Shown: positions 12,595-22,689 of the stretch, in pieces
Position numbering within the stretch: position 1 is the stretch's first letter
Layout of the letters: each line of letters opens with the position of its first letter
Assembly: GCA_032433765.1 (NCBI GenBank)
Contig: JAVIAB010000051.1
Span: 151,949,276 to 152,013,275, forward strand
Source of the DNA: Megaustenia siamemsis
Lineage: Eukaryota > Mollusca > Gastropoda > Stylommatophora > Ariophantidae
Reading direction: 5' to 3'
DNA length: 64,000 bases
Program-made: the position numbers and the translations under genes
Notes under the pieces: model-generated
Seen by the model: the letters and a program-made list of their open reading frames with translations, nothing else
Told to the model about the DNA's origin: nothing
Database searches by the model: none

Positions 12595-12671
12595 GGTGTC
12601 CGGTTAGCGCAATCGATAGGCGGTTGGCTTACCACGGCAACAGCCGGGGTTCGTACCCTGGCGAGGACACC
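12595..12671 (+). other. tRNA-like module 1 of SINE
   Basis: GGTGTCC at the 5' end pairs over 7 bp with GGACACC at the 3' end, as a tRNA acceptor stem would. A B-box-like GGTTCGTACCC and an A-box-like TTAGCGCAATCGATAGG lie at the expected distances. The T stem has a mismatch and the D arm is irregular, so a functional tRNA is unlikely. It probably supplies a Pol III promoter. Confidence 0.65.
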
Positions 12672-12701
12672 TGGGTTTTACTAATTCCCTAAAAATTAGT
12701 G

Positions 12702-12779
12702 GGAGCCGCGATAGCTCAGTGGTTAGTGAACTGGACTACTACGGACAAGGGGTAGGGTTCGATCCCAACCGACGGCTCC
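12702..12779 (+). other. tRNA-like module 2 of SINE
   Basis: GGAGCCG pairs over 7 bp with CGGCTCC at the far end. TAGCTCAGTGG (12712-12722) matches the tRNA A box and GGTTCGATCCC (12756-12766) matches the B box. It is the better preserved of the two modules and is the one the other SINE copies retain in part. Confidence 0.75.
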
Positions 12780-13442
12780 GGGTTCACCCAGCCTTAAATG
12801 GGTACCGGTTTTTTTCTGGGAAAGTAAAGCAGCACGGGCGTAATACCGACCACATTACCCCAAAAATCATGTGCTGAAGGTCTGTAAAATATAGGGTCAC
12901 TAACACCATATTTCCCTATACGTGTGCCCACTTGGCGTGACGGGGGGTACTTTACTTTACTTACTATTTTCCGTGCCATGACTCCAAGCTATCCAGTATG
13001 TTTTCTCTTTGTCGTCTGCAGTCTCTCTTTCTCTCTATTTTGCCTGTTGTAACGATGTATTCCATCCAACTTTCCTCTTCTCGTGACGTGTCCATAAAAT
13101 GTTGATTTTTTTTTCTTTCTGATGTTTCTTAGGAGCTCCATTTTTGTGTTGGCCTCTTTGAGAATTTCCTCGTTGGTATTTTTTTTTTTTTTTTTTTTTT
13201 AAGCTGTTCAGGGAACTCTCAACATTCTTATGGAGAAATGTCATCTCTATGACCTCTAATCGTCTTTTCATTTGTTTGTATACTGTCCATGATTCGCTTC
13301 TATAGGTCAGAATTGGCTCAATGATGAACTCTCTTTCTCACTTCTATTGACATAGACTTGTTGCACCGGATGTTTTTCATTTTCTGACATGCTATTATGA
13401 TTACATGTATTTCAAATGTTGGGTTGCATGAACGAATAAAAA

Positions 13443-13938
13443 ATATTAGATCTCACACACCCGATACATAAGTCATCTTTGTAGTCTTTAGTGAACGAGC
13501 TTTGTGTGGACCAGTCTTTTTTATTTCTAGCGAAGCCCCAAATATTAGATCTCACACACCCGATACATAAGTCATCTTTGTAGTCTTTAGTGAATGAGCT
13601 TTGTGTGGACCAGTCTTTTTTATTTCTAGCGAAGCCCCAAATATTAGATCTCACACACCCGATACATAAGTCATCTTTGTAGTCTTTAGTGAACGAGCTT
13701 TGTGTGGACCAGTCTTTTTTATTTCTAGCGAAGCCCCAAATATTAGATCTCACACACCCGATACATAAGTCGTCTTTGTAGTCTTTAGTGAACGAGCTTT
13801 GTGTGGACCAGACTTTTTTTATTTCTAGCGAAGCTCCAAATATTAGATCTCACACACCCGATACATAAGTCATCTTTGTAGTCTTTAGTGAACGAGCTTT
13901 GTGTGGGCCAGTCTTTTTTATTTCTAGCGAAGCCCCAA
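13443..13938 (-). repeat. 99-bp tandem repeat, 5 units, open on the minus strand
   Basis: Five units of 99 bp begin with ATATTAGATCTCACACACCC, at 13443, 13542, 13641, 13740 and about 13840. Because 99 is a multiple of three, the minus strand stays open across most of the array and reads a 33-residue repeat that includes WGFARNKKDW and TKDYKDDLCIGCVRSN. A single extra T in the fourth interval shifts the frame once. Units are almost identical. No known protein family was recognised, and expression is not implied. Confidence 0.9.
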
Positions 13939-14183
13939 GGGTTAGAATTTTGCATGAATATCACTTTTTTCATATTTTTCACACTTGCAGCATTGTGCTC
14001 AAGTGTCCTCCGCCATACAGGCATATATTCTCCTACTTCAGATATACTCTTAAGGTTTTGGATAGATTTATCTTATTAATTTTAATCCGACAGCGACCAT
14101 TTTTTGGCCTACTCTTTTAGACTTTCAACTGCCATGAGTATCTAACGTGCGCAGAATGCACACGTGACCTGTTTTATTTTTTC

Positions 14184-14307
14184 GAGAGGGCTAGGCATTG
14201 GATTTCACTATCCAGAGAGGGCTAGGCATTGGATTTCACTATCCAGAGAGGGCTAGGCATTGGATTTCACTATCCAGAGAGGGCTAGGCATTGGATTTCA
14301 CTATCCA
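14184..14307 (+). repeat. 31-bp tandem repeat, 4 units
   Basis: Four identical 31-bp units begin GAGAGGGCTAGGCATTGG at 14184, 14215, 14246 and 14277. Non-coding. Confidence 0.93.
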
Positions 14308-14349
14308 GAGACACGGAGAGCCACGAATTACATTTTATTTATTTATTTC

Positions 14350-14446
14350 GTTATTTTTTTTTTTCCAACGCCTGTGGTGGAATCGAACTCGGTACATTCT
14401 TGTCTAGAGGCCGACGTCTTACCTCTAACCACCCAGCCCGCCAGTG
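14350..14446 (-). mobile_element. short tRNA-derived SINE, minus strand
   Basis: On the minus strand a tRNA-like head (A box TGGTTAGAGGTAAGACG, B box GAGTTCGATTCC) is followed directly by an A-rich tail, seen as the T run at 14346-14363 on the + strand. It is a simple head-plus-poly(A) element of about 95 bp and differs from the SINE at 12595. Confidence 0.65.
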
Positions 14447-14469
14447 AACGAGCTTTAATTTTAAGCAGT

Positions 14470-14890
14470 TGTTTTCACAACTAAGGCATAAGTGTTGCGT
14501 ACATTGCGTACAATGGAATGAATTCAAAACTAATATTGAAATAAGAGAAATGGCCATGCAACCAACGATCTCAACTACAATTATTAAGGAAAGATGGACA
14601 TATGTCGGACATGTGCTGAGAAGAGACAACAAGAGAATTCAAAAACAGACTCGTCTATGCGAAACATCGAGATACAAAAAAAAAAAAAAAAAAAAGAGGA
14701 AGACCTGAAAAAAAAAAAACTTATAAGAGAAGCAAAATTTGTAGGCATAGACTCATTAGATGCGGTCGAACATCTCGGCCAGAACAGAGATGGGTGGCAA
14801 AAACACTACAAGCCCTATTGTGACGTCTACGACGCGGGAAGGATCAAGATCAGACATCTAATGAAACGTCTACCGACAAAAAGTGTGCTT
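14470..14890 (+). mobile_element. LINE 3' fragment (family D-like), host of a family A insertion
   Basis: The + strand reads EIREMAMQPTISTTIIKERW, then TYVGHVLRRDNKRI, and further on LRREDQD-like residues. This is the C-terminal region of a LINE related to the one at 61701-62091. Two A runs (14677-14695 and 14709-14720) break the frame. A family A LINE has inserted at its right edge. Confidence 0.7.
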
Positions 14891-14900
14891 AAATGTACTC

Positions 14901-15613
14901 AATAACAAGCACAAAATATGGACTAGAAATGAATATCAAAAAGACTAAAACTATGATCATAAACAAAGAAAATCCTCAAGACCTACAATTAAATATCAAA
15001 GTTGAGGGAATACATCTGGAGACAGTCCAGAGCTACAACTATCTGGGACATACTATAACCAATGATGAAAAATGTAAAATTGAAATGAACAAAATAATAG
15101 GTATGGCAAAAAGTAATTTTAATGCCATGAAAAATATACTAACAACAAAACAAATATCAACAGGGCTGAAACTAAGAATGGCAAAATGTTACATCTTCTC
15201 AATATTCCTGTATGGTGCAGAAACATGGACATTAGACAAGAAAACAGAACAGAAAATTGAAGCCTTTGAAATGTGGATTTATAGAAGAATAGGTAGAATT
15301 GGATGGAAAGAAAAGATAACAAACGATGAAGTTTTAAAACAACTGAAAATAAAAAGAGAACTACTAAATACAATTAAGACAAGACAAATGAAATTTTTGG
15401 GGCATGTTAAAAGACACAACAGCCTACTAAAAGTAATATTGGTAGGGAAAATATAAGGTAAAAGAGGCAGACCAAGACTAACATGGACGAGTAACATCAA
15501 AAGATGGACAGTCAATCTATAACAGCCTGCACCATCAAAGCAAGAAACAGAGTAGAATGGCGATCCATGGTAGCCAACCTTCATTGCGGAGAAGGCACTC
15601 AATGATGATGATG
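14901..15613 (+). mobile_element. RTE-like LINE family A, copy 3 (3' end), with TSD
   Basis: The insertion is 713 bp, flanked by the 10-bp duplication AAATGTACTC at 14891-14900 and 15614-15623. The ORF 14893-15456 covers the segment after the RT: NYLGHTITNDEKCKIEMNK, FLYGAETWTLDKKTEQKIEA and FLGHVKRHNSLLKVILVGK. It ends in (GATGAT)n. It is nearly identical to the 3' part of copy 2 at 8982-10451, so this subfamily was active recently. Confidence 0.9.
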
Positions 15614-15623
15614 AAATGTACTC

Positions 15624-16560
15624 GCTGTGAATATGCGTCGGTTGTCATTCGCGGTTTATTCATAGAATTAACAAGTAAAGAAGACATACATTCTATTTTT
15701 TCTGGATTGATTGAACGTCTAATCTCCCCCCAGTCAGTGCCTCACGATCACACATAATGCCAAAGTGTCTGTGACACATTTTTGTACTGGGCACGTGACC
15801 GATTTTCACGGGAAACCAAAATGCTAATTATCGAAACCTGTCTCAGCTGGGTCAATATGACCAGCGCAATCACTGTCAGACCAGGTCAGGTTATGATAAC
15901 GAATGCCAGACGTTACTACGCTGTTCTGCCTGATCTTAAAATGGCACTTATTTTCTTCTGTCTTTTCCATGTCTCATGTGTGCCAGTGATTTCATAAGAG
16001 CGAGAACTTGCACGTGCTGGCCACATTACGGCTCTGCAGAACACCACTCAGTTTTAAAGACATGCGCCCTTATTTCCGTTCTTATTATTCAGAAGCAATT
16101 GATTTTCCATATCTTATCGCAGTATTGCGTGTCTCCTGAGACAAAACAAGAGCAGTTCCCTTCTTTTAACCCTTCCATATTCCCCGTTTTTTTTCCCCGC
16201 GCATGTCTGCATGCAGACGCTTTTTTCGCCCCCCCCCCTCCCCCTTTTGCATTTGGTCTGAATTAGGATGGTTCCTCACACAGAAATTGTTTTTGTAGCT
16301 AAATCAGGGAATGTAACAGCTTTCACCTTCTTCTTCCAGAACTTTTTTTTTTATTATCCCGAGGTTAATAAATTAAATGTGCCTTCAGTCCTCGGGTTTT
16401 TTTTTTTTTTTTTTTTTTTGGCTTTATTGTTACTCCACGTATTTGTTGTTAATCGTCTTGTACATCTAGTGCAAATATAATCTGCCCTTCTTGTATTCAC
16501 TTATATTGTCTCAGATTTGTATTTCAATCACGCTTATAGATCAGTGTGACGAGTCTGTCG
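15624..16560. other. no gene seen
   Basis: About 940 bp of mostly unique sequence with a C run near 16230 and a T run near 16397-16420. Open frames here show no recognisable domain and no splice-bounded structure. Confidence 0.45.
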
Positions 16561-16585
16561 CATATAATATATATATATATATATA

Positions 16586-19500
16586 TATCTTCTTTCCTTC
16601 CTCATCTGCCTTTCAGCGTCGAGAGGAGATATAATTTGCGGACTTTTGCTCTTCTGTTATCCTCTGCTGCTGTTATGTTTCCTAGTGCTTCTAATATTCC
16701 ATCGGCCCATCTTTTTTGTGGTCGACCCTTAGGTCTGGTGTTCTCACAACGTTTGTTGAAGGCTCGTTGTGTAGTGTTTTGTTCTTTCTGCCTTGTCACG
16801 TGGCCAAACCATTTTATCTGTTGTTTCCTTATATATTCTATGGCGGGGGCTATTCCTAACTTTTTCTCAATTCTTCATTTCTGATCTTATCTCTCAGAAT
16901 GTTTCCTGTCATTCGTCTAACACATTTCATCTCTGTAGAGGTTATTTTCTTATTGTTCTTGCATCTAGGGTCCACGTCTATCATTGGTAGCACAACGTTG
17001 GGATGAAGATTGTATTGTATAATGCTCGTTTTGCCTCCACAGTTATTTCCTTGTTGGACAATAGTGGTGATAACTGTCCGATGATTTGACAAGCTTTGAT
17101 GCATCTTGATTCTATCTCTGCTGTTTGAGAATTATCGTTTGTCATTAGACTTCCTAGGTATTTTAATTCCTCTACTTATTTTAGTTGTCTGCCTTCTATA
17201 GTTATGTTGATGTTCTGTTTATTTTTGGCGACATTCATGACTTCTGTTTTGTTGATGTTGATTTTCATGTTGTATTTTGTGCCTTTGATGTTGAGTTTAA
17301 GTGTTCTTGTAGGTCTTCTATTGTTTCATGTATTAGTGCCTGATCGTCTGCAAATAAAAGCTCGTTGATCTCCTCTGTCTCTGATGGGTTGGCTAGCTTG
17401 CATATATGGTCCATGTATGTAATAAACAGTAGGGGGGATAGTACGCACCCTTGTCTTACGCCTGATCTAACTTCGAAGTGGTCTGTGTAGCCTGCTGCTG
17501 TTCTGACCCTGAAGCTGCTGTTGACGTAGAGACTTTTAATAAGGTTGGTTAAATGTTGGCTTACTCCGTATGTTGTTAGTATGTCCCACAGTTGTTCTCT
17601 GTTTACTCTGTCGAATGCTTTTTCCTGGTCAACGAAGGCTATGTATAAGTTTTGATTGCATTCTGTCGTTTTTTCTGCAAGCTTTTTTAATGTGAATAGT
17701 GCGTCGGTACATCCTCTGTTTTTTTGGAACCCCATTTGAGAATCGCTTAACTGTAGTTCTATTATTGGTCTCAGCCTTTTTTTCCAAGATTTTGGCGTAT
17801 AGTTTCCTACATGGCAGAGAAGAGATATTACCTCTATATTGATTGCAGTCTCTTTTGCTACCTTTCTTTTTTCATATTGGTATGATGATTGCCTGTTGCC
17901 AGTCTTCTGTGGCTTGTCGTTGGTGCCATGCTGCATTAAATATTCTGTGCAGCCATTGCATTCCTGTTTCTCCTGCTGCTGCTATTATTTCTATTGGTAT
18001 GTTATCTATCCCCGGTGCTTTATTTCTTCATGCATATTTGATTACTTCTTCGATTTCCTCTTTCATAATGTTGGGATCAGTATTTGTGAGTTCTAGCGTG
18101 GTTTTTGTTGTCTTATTGGTATGTTTAACAGGTCTTCAAAATATTTTTTCCATCTCTGTTGCATACATTGGTTATTTGATATTGGCTGTCCATCTTTGTC
18201 ATTTATCAGCTTAGTAGGATCATGGTTTTCTTTTCTCGCTCTTGTGGCTTTTACTGCTTTGTAGAAATCTCTTGTGGCTGTCTTGAAGTCCCTGCTCATG
18301 TTTTGTCCGAATTCTGTCCAATTCTTTTGCTTAGCTTCTTTGATCAACATTTTAACTCTTTTTCGAACTAAGGCATATTTTTCATATTTTTCTTGGTTCT
18401 TGTTCTCCCTCCAATTTTTAAACAGTTTCTTCTTTTCTTTAATTGCTTCTTTGATTGTTTCGTTCCACCACGGGGTGCTCTTTTTTCCTTCTCTTGTCCT
18501 TAGCTTCGTTCCACAAACTGTTTTAGAGATGTTGGTTACTGTTTCCTTAAATTGTTTTCACTCTTTTTCTACTGTGCATACTTCGTTGCAGTGATCTCTG
18601 CAATATGTGCCATTTTGGCACGCAAGGTTTCTGTTTTTGAGATTGTGGTTCTGCCCTATGTGCCGTCTTTGGCTCGAAAGGACAATAGAATAGAATACTT
18701 CGTTAGGGAGTTTCTTGAATTCCTTTGTTAGTTTTTCTTCTAGGGTTTTCCTTGTTTCTTGATCTTTTAATTGTTTTATTTTTATTGTCTGTTCTTTTCG
18801 CTTCTTTTGTTTGTTTTCGTATATTCTCTTTATTTTTGGCTGTCTTAGTGTGATCATAACAATCTTGTGATCCGTGTCGTCTGTAATATTTGGGATTGCT
18901 CTACTGTCGGTTACTCTTTTCTTGGTCTGTTTTCTTGTTAGTATAAAATCTATCTGGCTTCTGCATGTTGTGTCACTCCATTTGTACCAGGTGTATACTT
19001 GCGACTCTCTGTGTTTGAAGAATGTGTTGGTGATAAATAAATCATTTTGATTGCATAGATCCAGCAGTCTGCTCCCATTTTCGTTTATTTCAGCTGTTTT
19101 ATCGCCAAAGGGTCCTAAGATATCACTGTTCTCACTGTTGCGTTTCCCAAGCCTTCCATTAAAATCTCCCATCACTAACATGTCGTCGCTTTCGTCAATA
19201 TTGTTAATGATTTCACTCAATGTGTCGTAGAATTCTTCACTGTCTCTTTCATTGTTGTTGCATGGTGCATAGATTTGAATATTATTTGTTTTTCTATCGT
19301 CTTCTAGTAGTTTAATTGTGATAATTCTTTCTGAATGGTATTTTATTTCTAGAATGTTCTTTGCGTGTTCTGGATCGATGATAAAACCTACTCCATGTGT
19401 TGCTCTTTCTGTGTTGTCTACTCCTGAGAATATTTTCGTGTAGTTCATGTGTGTTTTCTTTATCTGTTGTCCTTTTACTCTGGTGTCCTCTAATCCTAGT

Positions 19501-19695
19501 ATTTTAATTTTCCTTTTTGTCATTTCTTCTATAAGTTCGACTTCTTTATTTTTTATCCCACATATATTTATCGTTGCTACTTTAATCTCCATCTTCTGTG
19601 TATTTCTCTGAGCATAAAAACTTTATCCCTTACCGACCTGCTGAGTCAGTCGTAAGTTAAGGGCTTAACTTAAGAAAAACACATGTTGGAGTTTT
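16586..19695 (-). mobile_element. nearly full-length non-LTR retrotransposon, family C
   Basis: Read on the minus strand from 19592, the element encodes a complete N-terminal APE endonuclease (start MEIKVATINICGIKNKEVE, catalytic VMGDFNGRLG, RSQIDFILTRKQ and a TDHKIVMITL block), then a linker and the reverse transcriptase (MGFQKNRGCTDALFTLKKL, FVDQEKAFDRVNREQLWDIL, RSGVRQGCVLSPLLF and catalytic LLFADDQALI). The C-terminal part ends near 16600 with RPKGRPQKRWADGILEALGN. The roughly 3.1-kb length, about 100 bp of 5' leader and a shared TATAATATATAT on both sides suggest an almost complete insertion, although the AT-rich target makes the TSD ambiguous. Frameshifts near 18550, 18090 and 17260 and a 107-bp insertion at 18588 inactivate it. 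The 3' end also occurs at 43860-44058. Confidence 0.88.
18588..18694 (+). mobile_element. 107-bp LINE-tail insertion in family C, with TSD
   Basis: The segment interrupts the family C endonuclease-RT linker. It is flanked by the 10-bp duplication ATACTTCGTT at 18578-18587 and 18695-18704, so the codons for Asn-Glu-Val appear on both sides. It ends in CAATAGAATAG, a degenerate ATAG tail. The same sequence on the opposite strand makes up 26050-26165. Confidence 0.85.
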
Positions 19696-19734
19696 ATAAT
19701 ATATATATTAATGAGTTATTTTTCATTTATTGTC

Positions 19735-20125
19735 GTCATCATCATGTGCCGTACCGTTTGGCATAGACGATCATGTCATTTCACATTCTTTATCCACAGT
19801 GCACCGTATCTGATGATGTTCCTGAAAATGTTGATTGTTACTTTCTGGTGTGTTTTTTTTTTTTGGAGTTTCCTTTTTGTCTTGGCCTCTTTGAGAATGT
19901 CCTCATTCGTTTTTTTTTAAGCTGTCCAGAAATGTGAACTTTCAACATTCTTGAGAGAAATCCCATCTCTGTGGCCTCTAATCTTCTTTTCACTTGCATG
20001 TCTACTGTCAATGCTTCGCTTCCATAGGTCAGAATTAGCTTTATATAGCACAAATGAACTCTCTTTCTCACTTCTATTGACATAGACTTGTTTTACATTT
20101 TTTTTACATTTCTGAAAAGCTATAT
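19735..20125 (-). mobile_element. RTE-like LINE family B, 3' fragment
   Basis: The minus strand encodes a diverged post-RT block: KRVHLCYIKLILTYGSEALT and KRRLEATEMGFLSRMLKV. The (ATG)n tail is at about 19735. Internal deletions shorten it relative to the copy at 3537-4269. Confidence 0.75.
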
Positions 20126-20201
20126 GTACACATTAAAAAATAATACTGTATGTATATCTCAAAATAAACTGACATTTGATGGTACTTGTTTTGATAAAGT
20201 A

Positions 20202-20490
20202 TGTTGGATTTAGATGGGCAACACAGATGTACACTTGTTTAGGTACATCATGTTGCAGATTAGATGGGCAACACAGATGTACACTTATTTAGATAAAGTA
20301 TGTTGCAGATTAGGTGGGCAACACAGATGTACACTTGTTTAGATAAAGTATGTTGCAGATTAGGTGGGCAACACAGATGTACACTTGTTTAGATAAAGTA
20401 CGTTGCAGATTAGATGAGCAACACAGATGTACACTTGTTTAGATAAAGTACGTTGCAGATTAAGTGGGCAACACAGATGTACACTTATTT
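20202..20490 (+). repeat. 50-bp tandem repeat, about 6 units
   Basis: GTTGCAGATTAGATGGGCAA or variants recur at 20252, 20302, 20352, 20402 and 20452, with a diverged first unit near 20203. Units include the shared ACACAGATGTACACTT block. The array ends about 260 bp before the Ral exon. Confidence 0.9.
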
Positions 20491-20749
20491 CATGAAGTTT
20501 TGTTGTGCTAAAGAAAGTTTGGTGGACATGACGTAACTTCAGACACAAAAAGATCATATTAATTTCATTTTTGATCTTTTATCATGGGATTTCTGTCCCA
20601 AATCTACGAAATATCTGGGATGTGATGCAAAATAATGTGAAGTAGACTATGATTTAAGATTTAAACTTTTATGTTATCTGTTGAAATGGGCCATTATGTG
20701 AGCACAGTCTCCATATTTTTTTTCATACATTTTTAAAATCTTCTCATAG

Positions 20750-20863
20750 GTGTTCTATGATTTGATGCGTGAGATTCGTGCAAGGAAGATGGAAGCCAGT
20801 AGACAAAGCAATGGCAAACAGAAGAACAAAGACAGCAGAAGATTTAAGTGTGTAATCTTATAA
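20750..20863 (+). CDS. RALA: Ral small GTPase, last coding exon
   Basis: This exon encodes the last 37 residues of a Ral-type Ras-superfamily GTPase, a membrane-bound switch that acts through the exocyst, RalBP1 and phospholipase D. It begins in phase 0 after a pyrimidine-rich acceptor (TTCTCATAG, AG at 20748-20749) with VFYDLMREIRARKMEA, which matches the end of the last helix of the G domain in Ral proteins. A basic, Ser/Asn/Gln-rich variable region follows, and the protein ends in a CVIL box just before TAA. A C-terminal Leu in the CAAX box predicts geranylgeranylation. Vertebrate RalA ends CCIL, so one of the paired cysteines is not kept here. No exon for the G1-G5 motifs was found in the preceding 20.7 kb, so the rest of the gene probably lies to the left of the window. 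The 3' UTR must follow, but its end cannot be set. A lone retained exon is possible but less likely, given the clean acceptor and ORF. Confidence 0.85.
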   Translation: MFYDLMREIRARKMEASRQSNGKQKNKDSRRFKCVIL

Positions 20864-21250
20864 TGCAACACATTTCTGACATTTTTATTAGGTATTTAAA
20901 TAGCTTACCATTTTTTTTTCCCTTAAATGCATTGTCTTTTTCTTGAATCAGTGTTCTCAACTTCTGTGATGTCATTTTTTTTTATTGACAGAGTGTTGGA
21001 ATGATCAAAATAACCATTCTGATTTCTTGTATCATACTGCTTTGCGACTTTAAATCTGTAATGCACATTCGTCATGTGAAGTCTGCTAGTCACACAATAA
21101 TTGCAACAGTGGCGCATTCACCTAAATACTCATATTATTTGTTTGACATTGCTTTATAGCTAGCATCAGGCACTTGAAGTACTAAGAGACAGTTATTTCA
21201 TTTGTAGATATTTATAGAAATCCTTTTGATATTTATGTTAGAAATTATTT
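20864..21250 (+). other. RALA: probable Ral 3' UTR, then unique sequence
   Basis: Sequence directly after the Ral stop codon. No conserved element was recognised and no single polyadenylation site can be chosen among the AT-rich candidates. Confidence 0.4.
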
Positions 21251-21260
21251 TGCACAAGTT

Positions 21261-21553
21261 GGGGACTGGTTGTCTCAAGGCAAGATGCCGGCCTTGAGAC
21301 AAAGAGGTTGTGAGTTCAAATCCCGGCTGCCCCATTTGGGATTTTTATTTATGATTTCTCTCTATGGCAACCACTCCTGATCTCAGCAGCAAGGCCCAGC
21401 TTGAAATGTCAATTACTCATTAACAGAAAAAAGATCTGCCTGTGCGGTGAGGGACCACTGTGCACACGGCTGCCAGGGATAAACAGATTAACACGCCAAA
21501 TTCGGTTCCTAGTCTCTAGTAACTTATCAGAGGTAAAAAAAAAAAAAAAGCTG
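21261..21553 (+). mobile_element. tRNA-derived SINE, second family, with TSD
   Basis: The 293-bp insertion is flanked by TGCACAAGTT at 21251-21260 and 21554-21563. A tRNA-like head (B box GAGTTCAAATCCC near 21310-21322) is followed by a body with GGCCCAGCTTGAAA, CTGCCTGTGCGG and CTAGTCTCTAGT, and an A-rich tail at 21537-21550. A second copy is at 53007-53310. It differs from the SINE at 12595. Confidence 0.85.
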
Positions 21554-21939
21554 TGCACAAGTTTATATTATCCTTTTAATATCAAATTTAATATAGTGAG
21601 TTTCTTCTTTACAACAAAAATCAGTTCTAAGTAATTTCTCATGTTACTTAGCAGCAAAAGTTAAAGAATAATGCATCACGTCATTTATTGAGGAAGTTAA
21701 ATTGTATTTGCTTGCATCAAGTCTTATGTATATTTAGTTAATGTGTGATGTGCTTCTGAACTCAGAGATAATTTTAGCTAGGTTTTTTTTCCTTTTTCAT
21801 GCAGGGTGTAATCTGTTCAACCTCATACTATGTCTTTTAGGTTACATTAAATCACATTTGCCAATAAGATTAGCAATGGTAACACAAAAATGAAACATCA
21901 TAAAAGAACCTGTGGCACAATACCAGCAAGGCAGTAAAC

Positions 21940-22385
21940 TTAAAATTACTGAGGACACGTATCTTCCCAATGGCAACATACTGTTGTGAATCATAGACAA
22001 TCTCGCAAACAGCAAGGAAGAATCTTTGATTCATTCAAAACAAAAAGCTACAGAAAAATCCTTAAAATACCTTGGATAATGAAAAAAAAGCAATGAAGAC
22101 ATGTTAAAAGATTTAAACATTAAAAAGAACTGGATTATAACACCATTCTACAGAGGAAATTAAATACTATGTCACATCAAAACTTAACAGCGGGCTGGAA
22201 AGAAGATAATAGAAAGCATAGTTTCTTGGCAATGCATCAGAGGCAGACCAAGAAGAAGGTGATTTGAAGACAACAAGGAGATCTTGAACATGGCAATAGA
22301 GGAAGTGGGAGATCTGGCTAGAGACAAAGATTCTTTCAGATGGGCTGTGGTGAATGCAACATTCTACAAAGCACATGCGACCTGA
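21940..22385 (+). mobile_element. decayed LINE 3' fragment
   Basis: Read with frame corrections, the + strand contains a RTRIFPMATYCCES-like block, a RGRPRRRW-like stretch near 22240 and a terminal DLARDKDSFRWAVVNA before a stop at 22382. This order is typical of the C-terminus of LINE RT proteins. Short indels break every frame. Confidence 0.6.
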
Positions 22386-22529
22386 TGATTGTAAGTTGTG
22401 TATAAAAACTCTGCAGTATAAACTACATTTAAATAGGGGGCACTCCTGTGAAAACTGTCAGGTCAAGATTGATACTGACAAAACATCTGACCCTGAAGAG
22501 GGCTGCAGTAGCCTCTAATAGTATGACGA

Positions 22530-22680
22530 GTGGGTCTGGGTGGCCTAGGAATAAGATGTCAGCCTCTGGGCAAAAACGTACCAGGTTTGAATCCCGTTAC
22601 AGGTTGTGGGGAATTTGTAACTTCAAATTTGTTGTTTCCTCATGGCTTAACACTCCCCCAGTTTCTTGATAAGGAGATCC
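22530..22680 (+). mobile_element. tRNA-derived SINE fragment
   Basis: A tRNA-like head with A box TGGCCTAGGAATAAG and B box GGTTTGAATCCC is followed by about 80 bp of body without a clear tail. Only one copy was found. Confidence 0.5.
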
Positions 22681-22689
22681 CATGTCTAG

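Larger units (their letters stand above)
12595..12960 (+). mobile_element. tRNA-derived SINE with two tRNA-like heads, with TSD
   Basis: This 366-bp insertion sits in a family B LINE and is flanked by the perfect 15-bp duplication TTACTATTTTCCGTG at 12580-12594 and 12961-12975. In order it holds a 77-nt tRNA-like module starting at the first base after the TSD, a 30-bp linker with a CTAATT/AATTAG inverted repeat, a 78-nt tRNA-like module with good A and B boxes, a body of about 180 bp, and a tail of ACTTT repeats. Shorter copies on the minus strand at 29580-29819 and 50720-50956 share the second module, body and tail, and have their own TSDs. Mobilisation would depend on a LINE in trans; which one is not evident. 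Confidence 0.88.
12491..13400 (-). mobile_element. RTE-like LINE family B, split by a SINE
   Basis: Family B 3' sequence runs from the ATGATG tail at about 12491 to 12594, is interrupted by the SINE at 12595-12960, and resumes at 12961-13400. The second part encodes KRRLEVIEMTFLHKNVESSL-like post-RT residues on the minus strand, with several indels and a T run near 13180-13200. The outer boundary is approximate. Confidence 0.8.

Noticed and set aside
12595..12779. Two genuine tRNA genes
   Set aside because: The modules lie inside a TSD-bounded SINE, the arms other than the acceptor stems are imperfect, and related copies lack the first module.
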